A stretch of DNA of 64,000 bases, taken from assembly GCA_035610835.1 (NCBI GenBank), contig CM069449.1:14547963-14611962 (forward strand). The letters are read 5' to 3'. The stretch is from Ophiura sarsii (lineage: Eukaryota > Echinodermata > Ophiuroidea > Amphilepidida > Ophiuridae). The notes beneath the pieces were generated by a model that was not told the DNA's origin, did no database searches, and saw only the letters and a list, made by a program, of their open reading frames with translations. Below, piece by piece: positions 57,241 through 64,000 of this stretch (position 1 is the stretch's first letter; every line of letters begins with the position of its first letter). Both the position numbers and the translations under genes were made by a program.

Positions 57241-58776
57241 ATTGGACATTGCGTTTTCTTAAAAACTGACATTTTGAAATAAGTTGTCCTGGTACCAGGA
57301 TATTTCTTTTCTAACTGTTTTTTTCTCTTCTCGTTAATATAATTCCACTGTGTGAGACCGTTTTAATGTCGTTAAGGTGGTTCTATTGCCTGATTCTAAA
57401 TTGTAGATTTCCTTTATCAAATAATGTTTTAGCCATTGGTATGACGCTTCTGAAACTTAAAATTTCAATCGGACATTTGGTTGCCGAGATATGTTAGGTT
57501 AAAGGGGCATGCAACCCACAGCTTTGGCATCAACTTTGTTTTCCTTCTTTATTTCTTTCAACTCCAGTTGACAGGCAGTGTCCTTATTATGTCTAATTAT
57601 GTTTGCATTACATATGCAAAGTAAAGTGTGTGGATAGATGAGATGAGCTATGCTGATGTGATTTGGTACATGGGTAGTACACTTAAAGAGCTTCAAACGT
57701 ACGTTGGGCTTTTGTCTAATTTCCATTTATTTAGGCCCATTAATCAAAATGTTTAAACAATTTAATTAGTGGGCCTAATTAATTATGCAAATTGAAATTA
57801 CCTAGTCCGATTGAGTCTTCGGACCAAGGATAAAACATTGATTTTATATAGTTCAGAGGAAATCTAAATGCTTGACTCAATCAATAGAGCCACCTTAACT
57901 CTTTGCACGCTGGGGTGACAGAATCCGTTGCAACTCCTCACTACTGGGAAAATGTCTATATCCCAAAATGTATTGACATGGCCATTTTAGACATTGGTAT
58001 TTCTCGTTGTTTGATCAACAAATATTGTTCTCCAAAGTTGTAGAGAATTTCCGGTGATTCCGGTTACGACCATAATAAGTGCGTAAGTCCATATTTGACA
58101 TTTTGAGATACAGGTATTTGAAGTTTACAAAATAATGTAGGAATCAACATAAAAGTTTAATATGGCTGTTACTTGGTGGAGCATATACTAGGTTATTTCT
58201 CTGGGATTTATTTTCTACGCACAAATAGTACTTACAACAATTGTTTATTGTTAAATATTTTGAAAACTCTCTTATATAATAATATAAAACATTTGTATAG
58301 CGCCCTACAAAGATCATAACAACATCTTGTATGATAAAACGACATATGTTCCCACAATTATTTTTGTTTTGTGCAGTAACATTGATAATTTACTTGTTGT
58401 ATTAATGTATTAGAAACACCATAATGGGTGGACTTGTTGGACCCCCTGTTTAAACATGTTTAAAAGTATCAAATTCAAATATCAGTAATATTCCCATGTT
58501 TCTTTCCCCTAATTCTGCGCAAAAACAAAAATGGACTTATTGACTTCTTGCGCACACGTCTATGGAATGCCTTATGTAAAATACAGTCAAAGTAGATTTA
58601 TGAGTCCAGGAATGTCTTTCCTGATAGTCAATCTTCGTTATAAGAGAACAAAATGCAAGCATTTGAAGAAGGCCACATTGTCAAGTGTTCTTCCATTCGC
58701 TATTTTAAAGTTTACAGCTACGAAGATCACAAGTTCGACCTGCTCATGAGCATTTGTCAGTATACATGTATTGCAG
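57241..58776. other. intergenic, no gene recognised
   Basis: Unremarkable AT-rich sequence. A 72-codon frame (58531-58749) in the same frame as the next candidate exon ends in a stop 27 nt before it and shows no motif. Confidence 0.45.
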
Positions 58777-58876
58777 GAGCGAATTGACCAAATATTGTTA
58801 GGTTCTCGGTACCCATGCTTCCCAAAACCTTCACGGAATCACAACGGAACCGATTATACGCAGTGTTTTGCAGCAG
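58777..58876 (+). CDS. candidate internal exon of an unidentified gene
   Basis: 100 nt between acceptor ATACATGTATTGCAG and donor GTCAGT. Only one frame is open. It reads ERIDQILLGSRYPCFPK, then PSRNHNGTDYTQCFAA, with two cysteines. The spacing C-FP-x(8)-G-x2-Y-x2-C faintly recalls the start of a fibronectin type II module but lacks the later part. It ends in phase 1, which fits the acceptor at 60222. It could be a downstream gene or chance. Confidence 0.3.
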
Positions 58877-59000
58877 GTCAGTTATAATTTTTTGTTATTG
58901 ACGCATTATTTATTTTATTTATTTTGCAGGCACAGGCTATAGATGAGAAGTGCTTAGCGATGGAAGCTTATCCAATTAAATGGACTCTTTAAATATTATA

Positions 59001-60003
59001 GGCCGTATTCTCGTACTAAACGCGATTTTAGCTGAAACCGTGACAAACTAAACTCGTCTATAAATTAAACGCAATCAGAGTTCACAAGTACGTGTATGGC
59101 AAGTATTTTGCACAATAGAAGAGATAAACCTGGTTTTCTTGATTGAAAAACCAGGTGTATCGGTCTAGAAACCTGTTTTTCGACAAAAAACTATGGTTAA
59201 TGGTTTAGAAACCTGCTTTTTGGAGAAAAACAACTATAACAATCAACAATTAACTTGGTTTTTCGATTTGATTTGATGATTTCAAAAACTATGACGATGA
59301 AATCGAAAAACAAGGTTTATCAAATCGAGAAAAAAAAACAAGTTTATCGTCGATTGTTATTTTTTATTTGAGAAACCAAGTTTATCGGTCGAGACGATAA
59401 ACTTGGTTTTTCGATTTGATAAACCTGGTGTTTCTATTCGATTGACATAGTCTTTGATAAACCTGGTTTATCGGTCGATAACAGGTTTATCGACGTTTAT
59501 CTAACAAACTAGTTGCCATAGACGTGTTTAACAAAACGCGTGTTTAAGTTAAACACATTTTCGAGATTTGTGTTTGGTAAAACGATGTGTTTAAAGTCAA
59601 AGTTAAATGACGATGTTCTGATTGCTGGCCCGATTTTCAACTTGATGTTTTCTATTTTACATGAAAGGTCATCCCTAAAATTGTCGCATTCCAAAGTTTG
59701 AGTTGCATAGCTCCAATGGTTCTTATTTTAGAAGGACAAGGTCACAAGGCATTTGCCCATTGAGTAGTACACAAACTGGTGGGTGGAGTAATTCACCACA
59801 TTTTAGCCTATACTTTCGAAATGGAACATTTCTGTCCCCCAAGATTTTACAGACATAATGAGAAAAATATAGGGATTCTTCTGATATCAAAATATCTTGA
59901 TGTGAAAAAAATTCATAGCCAAAAAAAAAAATGATCGGAACATACACCTTAAAACACGTGTTTAGTTTAAAACCGCGTTTAAATACATACGAGAATACGG
60001 GCC
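59001..60003. mobile_element. TIR element filled with AAACCTGGTTTATCG palindromes
   Basis: The ends GGCCGTATTCTCGTACTAAA (59001) and complement (ending at 60003, GAATACGGGCC) are TIRs. 59115-59510 is a dense array of GATAAACCTGGTTTATCG and AAAAACCAGG motifs in both orientations. The remainder is simple AT-rich DNA. The same motif family forms a small array at 51970-52146. Confidence 0.65.
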
Positions 60004-60221
60004 TTTATGAATGGTGAAGGGTTAATAATGATAATTAATTTGGCGTTTAAAAGTAATAAAGCTTCAATAATACCACTTTGCACAACAGTTTTAGTATTCC
60101 TAAAAATCACTGTAAATGATTCCGATTTTCATAAAAGTACACTTAACAGTGTCTGCCTGAGATTCGAAAGTGTGTTTCTTCATTTTGTTATTCAATATAA
60201 ACCATCTTTACATATTTGCAG

Positions 60222-60367
60222 TGTACGCTTCATTTACACTTTTGTGCTTAAACTTCAAAGATTTGTTACGACGACACCGAAACAGTCAGCAAGCTAAAAG
60301 ATTGGATGTGTCCGTTTGGTATGATAATATATCCACTTTTTTAGAAGATGGATCTGACGAGCCATGA
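60222..60367 (+). CDS. candidate terminal exon of an unidentified gene
   Basis: Acceptor TTTACATATTTGCAG, then an open frame of 48 codons to TGA (60365-60367). It reads a short hydrophobic start (VYASFTLLCLNF), then a charged tail LLRRHRNSQQAKRLDVSVWYDNIS in two parts, and EDGSDEP. AATAAA follows at 60457. It starts in phase 1, compatible with 58876 and with the alternative donor of lectin exon 5. No known domain. Confidence 0.3.
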
Positions 60368-60456
60368 ATCACAACATAGTACACTCTTACAGGAAGAGAC
60401 TGTTATGTATTAATTTGACATCATACATAAACCAATTAATGTTTGTTGTAGACCAA

Positions 60457-60462
60457 AATAAA
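60457..60462 (+). terminator. possible poly(A) signal
   Basis: AATAAA 90 nt after the stop of the candidate terminal exon. Confidence 0.35.
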
Positions 60463-61481
60463 TGTTTCAGAGATTACCATTGAGAACTGAAAATAAATGC
60501 TTGAGAAATCTTTAATTTAATCAAAAAGAAAGAAAAAATGTACAAAAGCCATTCGTTGGTCTCACATAGAGCCGATTCTTCCTCAGTAGAAAAAAAAATG
60601 CCCGGCTTACAATTGCACTCTTTTGCGGGATTGTGGGAGCTAATAAAAATGTTAACCAACTATTTTCGTTGTACTTGTCTCATTACGCGATATCATTTGT
60701 TAATGTATAAGCCATCCTTAACCCCTCCTGGTTCCATCGCTCTTCTCAAATATCTCGAAATGAGTAGAATCATTTGCCCCCTGTCAACCAGTCTGCAATA
60801 TTGTACACTATTCAGTGACGTAGCCAGACAAATAAGGGAGGCGAGGGGGAAGGGGACAATTATTATATGAGTCTGTCGGTTGAGATGACCACTGTCGGTT
60901 CATTTTGACAAGGGGTAATGGTATTATGACGGTTAAAAGTACAAATATTGCAATTTTAAATTTAAATCAGAAATGTACCACAGTCATGGCAAAATTGATG
61001 ATAAAGTGAAATGTTCGCGATCAACGCGCGCATATGTTTAATCAGTACAGGTTTTGTTTCGGTTCGCCTTTATATTTTCTTGCCCCCTCTCCTAATATGA
61101 AAAACCTAGGCACGCCCACTGACACTATGGACTGTATTGCATGAGTATGTTCCACTGCCTTCACACTGTTGTATTAAAGACCAAAGTCCCTGAGGCCATA
61201 ACATGTATGCTTTTTTCTGGTTGTAATACTGTGCTCTCATTGTTGACTATAAAGCAAGGTCACGTTTGGGATTAACGTCAAAACAGCGCTTTAGGGTATT
61301 ACCAACGGCCACTTGAGTTTCTACACGCAGGACAGTGTGACAGGTGTGTGTATGGGCTGCATAGATCAATTGAAGCAACGCCAACACCTCACCTTACTAT
61401 CGACCCGTGAGTAGTCGGTACCAGTTACTCAATAATCTGCGGCCTGTTGCGCTACGTGTAGAAGAACAAAATGTTAAAATA
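60463..61481. other. no gene recognised
   Basis: A 110-codon open frame (60538-60870) has no motif. No repeats of note. Confidence 0.45.
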
Positions 61482-61563
61482 AAAAACGGACTTTATTTGG
61501 TTTTGGGCACATAACTGAGTTTTAACTCAGTTATGTGCCCAAAACCAAATAAAGTCCGTTTTT
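61482..61563. repeat. perfect 40-bp hairpin
   Basis: Arms starting AAAAACGGACTTTATTTGGT and its complement meet at AACTGAGTTTTAACTCAGTT with a 2-nt centre. No mismatches seen over 40 bp per arm. Confidence 0.85.
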
Positions 61564-62919
61564 AAAATATTCATTCATTCTTCACTTGTAATTCCGTTGA
61601 CGGCTAATTGATAGTCTGGTGCATTAGAAAAGCGTATGAGCATAATGAGCGCCCTATGTATTTAGATAAATAGCTAAAAAAAGGAATAGTTGCACATTCA
61701 TACACTCAGTGTCGAACCAATCAGAAAGCGAGAAACTAAAATACCCGGAGTGTATTGAAAGTGTCTATGGTTATTGTGGATCGCTCTCTTTACATTTAGG
61801 CCATGTTATTGACTGAACTGATTCAAAAATCTCGGATTTGAAGGACGAAGTCAATAGATGCCATGAAATGAGATGAGGGGCTTTACATAAGTCATGTCAA
61901 CGACCCAGTAATCACCGCAACAACGCCCTCAACTGGTAGCAGAACTTGTCGTATGAGCTCAATTTGATGACATTTGTAAATCATAACACACTAAGCTGTC
62001 AAACGTGAGTACAATTCCATGGTATTTAAAACAAGGTCTTCAAAAAAACTGGCCGAGACGCCAAGGGATAACGATAAAGTAATTATTTTAGTATGCTGTT
62101 CACGTTCACATCAAACTTGAAATTAAGGATTCCAAACGTTTTAATTATTTTAAAAATATTTTAGATTTCCCCCTCCTAAATGACTGTGAATTTATTTACA
62201 TGTTAGTAGTTTACCGTTGATGATATCAACAATGTTGATGAATAAACAAAGAACATACGATATAGGTAAAATGATTAAATGCGCAGTCCCATTCAAGATG
62301 GGTTGATAAATTAGGTTGTGACCACTTGTTCCAAAATAAAGAAACTAATAGATTAATCATATACTATAATTAAAAGTTGCCTCTTCTCTTAATTAATTTG
62401 TATCTTTCAACACGGAATGATTGTTCTAATCTCATTGTTCTAATCTCGCCCGGGCGTTCCCGATCGACACTCACCAATGAGTTCACTTTACATCAGCTGG
62501 TAAAAAATGACAACAATTACAATATACGTACATTTAGGTTTGCACATTTATATAGGCACAAAAGTCTATCCAGTTTTTCTTTCAAGACATGAAATCGAGC
62601 GACGGGTATGGGGATCATTCAGATTACACATGCATACACACAATGAGTCTCTTAAAGTAAAACTTTTTTACTACACGTATCATTTTCGTAAATCGCCACG
62701 AGGAGGGCATGTTGATACCAGCCCATAGGATCGATGGTTGGCTGTGAATCTCAAGCTGCTGTGCTCCATCTCAGTGCACCCAATTGTGTATTTTCATCTA
62801 TGAAATAAATACCAAAGGTGTCCTTGGCACTGTTACCAAGGATACTGGCATCCAATCACTTGCCGTTTACCACGTTAGGAGCTCTTACAATATACATACT
62901 GAAATAACAACGTTTTCGA
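61564..62919. other. no gene recognised
   Basis: Non-coding DNA between the hairpin and the LINE fragment. No repeat family or splice-supported exon seen. Confidence 0.45.
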
Positions 62920-63765
62920 TTATCGTTTATCTCAGTCTATTTGTGTGAAAACATTCAACCCGTGAAGAACGTAAGGAATTTGGGTGCCTTCTTTGATTCA
63001 GAAATGACCATGTCATCACATATCACAAATGTCAGCAAAACGGTTACTTTTCATTTACGAAATATCGGCAGAATCAGAAAATATATTGATCAACCTACAT
63101 GTCAACATGCTGTACGTTCATTGATACTCTCACGTCTCGATTATTGTAATGGCCTTCTCTCTTCACTACCATCTACTTACATATTTCGCCTGCAACGTTT
63201 GCAAAACTGGGATGCACGTCTTTTTTTTTGAAGTCGACCGGAAACATTCGCCTGGACCACTTTTAAAATCACTGCATTGGCTTCCAATACGCCAAAGGAT
63301 CATCTTTAAATTACTTCTGTGTGTTTATAAATGTCTTCATAACCAAGTACTAATCTACTTGTCAAATTGTTTATCATTATATGTTCCAAAGAGACCACTA
63401 CGATCTTCTAATGACTATCTACGTCTTCAATACCCTATCACTAGAGATAGAACTTTCACGGTTCGTGCATCAAAAGAGTGGAACAAGCTACATATCTGTA
63501 TTAGACAATCATCATCTTCAAGTGTGTTCAAAAAAGCTCTTAAAACTTATTTGTTCCCTTAACAGTTTTTCTGCATTTGTTTCTAATCTATTTTGTATGT
63601 ACTATAATATATTGTACTATGCTCAAGCTACACTCACATTATGTAGTTTAAGTTGTAATTTTAAGGTTTATTATCTTGTAAGCGCTCTGAGACTTATGGG
63701 AATGGCGCAATTAATGTTTTCTGTATTGTATGTATTGTATTGTGTATACATATACTTTGTATGCG
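62920..63765 (+). pseudogene. L2/CR1-like LINE 3' fragment
   Basis: Frames 62941-63231 and 63149-63562 join by a shift near 63225. They read VRNLGAFFDSEM, ILSRLDYCNGLLSSLPS, LHWLPIRQRIIFKLLL, YVPKRPLRSSND and KEWNKLHICIRQ-FKKALKTYLFP, the C-terminal end of an L2/CR1-type RT protein. The 3' UTR has GTAAGCGCTCTGAGACTTAT and ends in TGTATTG-type repeats (about 63720-63760), as usual for these LINEs. 5'-truncated. Confidence 0.85.
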
Positions 63766-64000
63766 ATACAAATTATTTATAATTCTTAGCCACTGTTTTC
63801 AATACAACGTCGACAATCTAATACAAATAATATACCATCAGCTCCATGAGGCGCGACTCATATAATCTTATACAATTATTAGCATTGGTTGAACGCTAGA
63901 ATATTAAAGCTTGGATGCTTATTGACTCGTCCAATTAGAAACGCTTATCTATGAATGTCATTGAAAAAATTATCCAAACAAATGTTGATACAATCCTTTT
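63766..64000. other. window end, no feature
   Basis: AT-rich sequence after the LINE tail. Nothing recognised. Confidence 0.5.

Overview
The window is animal nuclear DNA. Genes are split into exons with GT/AG introns, TATA boxes and AATAAA signals, and most of the sequence is transposable elements. AT-rich DNA, long-form C-type lectin exons, Penelope-like elements, a Tx1-like LINE, a chromodomain Ty3/gypsy element and L2/CR1-like LINE tails together suggest a marine invertebrate, perhaps a deuterostome such as an echinoderm, hemichordate or cephalochordate. This placement is inferred from element types only. I see no tRNA, rRNA or CRISPR locus.

The one host gene I can reconstruct is a secreted single-domain C-type lectin on the + strand. 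It has a TATA box (17057), a non-coding exon 1 ending at 17152, a signal-peptide exon (18889-18998), three CTLD exons (52524-52682, 53229-53305, 54999-55151) and a poly(A) signal at 55221. All exon phases join, giving a predicted 159-residue protein with six CTLD cysteines. The intron between the signal-peptide and first CTLD exons is about 33.5 kb.

Inside that intron, on the same strand, are nine copies of a module made of an acceptor-like sequence, 3 to 18 nt, then a GTAAGT-type donor. In eight copies the exon-like piece is 18, 9, 12, 3, 3, 3, 9 and 3 nt. All are multiples of three and open in the phase the flanking exons require. The ninth copy has a damaged donor. This possible array of micro-exons between signal peptide and lectin domain is the most unusual feature of the window.

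The mobile elements, in order, are as follows. A collapsed Penelope-like hairpin with 12-bp target duplications lies at 89-551. A mariner-like MITE lies at 1838-2885. A nearly identical-LTR chromovirus (8589-16904) has intact gag and pol joined by a textbook -1 frameshift signal, and it landed just upstream of the lectin promoter. Two copies of an element built of serial 20-bp palindromes lie at 18326 and 36200. A TIR element with subterminal 14-mers (22246-25229) contains a Harbinger-like element. A three-level nest occupies 26652-35443: a Penelope-like element inside a Tx1-like LINE inside a foldback element, with target duplications preserved for the two inner insertions. Several further TIR and foldback elements follow, two of which carry fragments of a multicopy metazoan protein. 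LINE tails lie at 51.5, 53.8, 54.7 and 63 kb.

Downstream of the lectin gene, 58.7-60.4 kb holds two weak candidate exons separated by another TIR element. The final 3 kb is mostly featureless apart from a perfect hairpin and a 3' LINE fragment.
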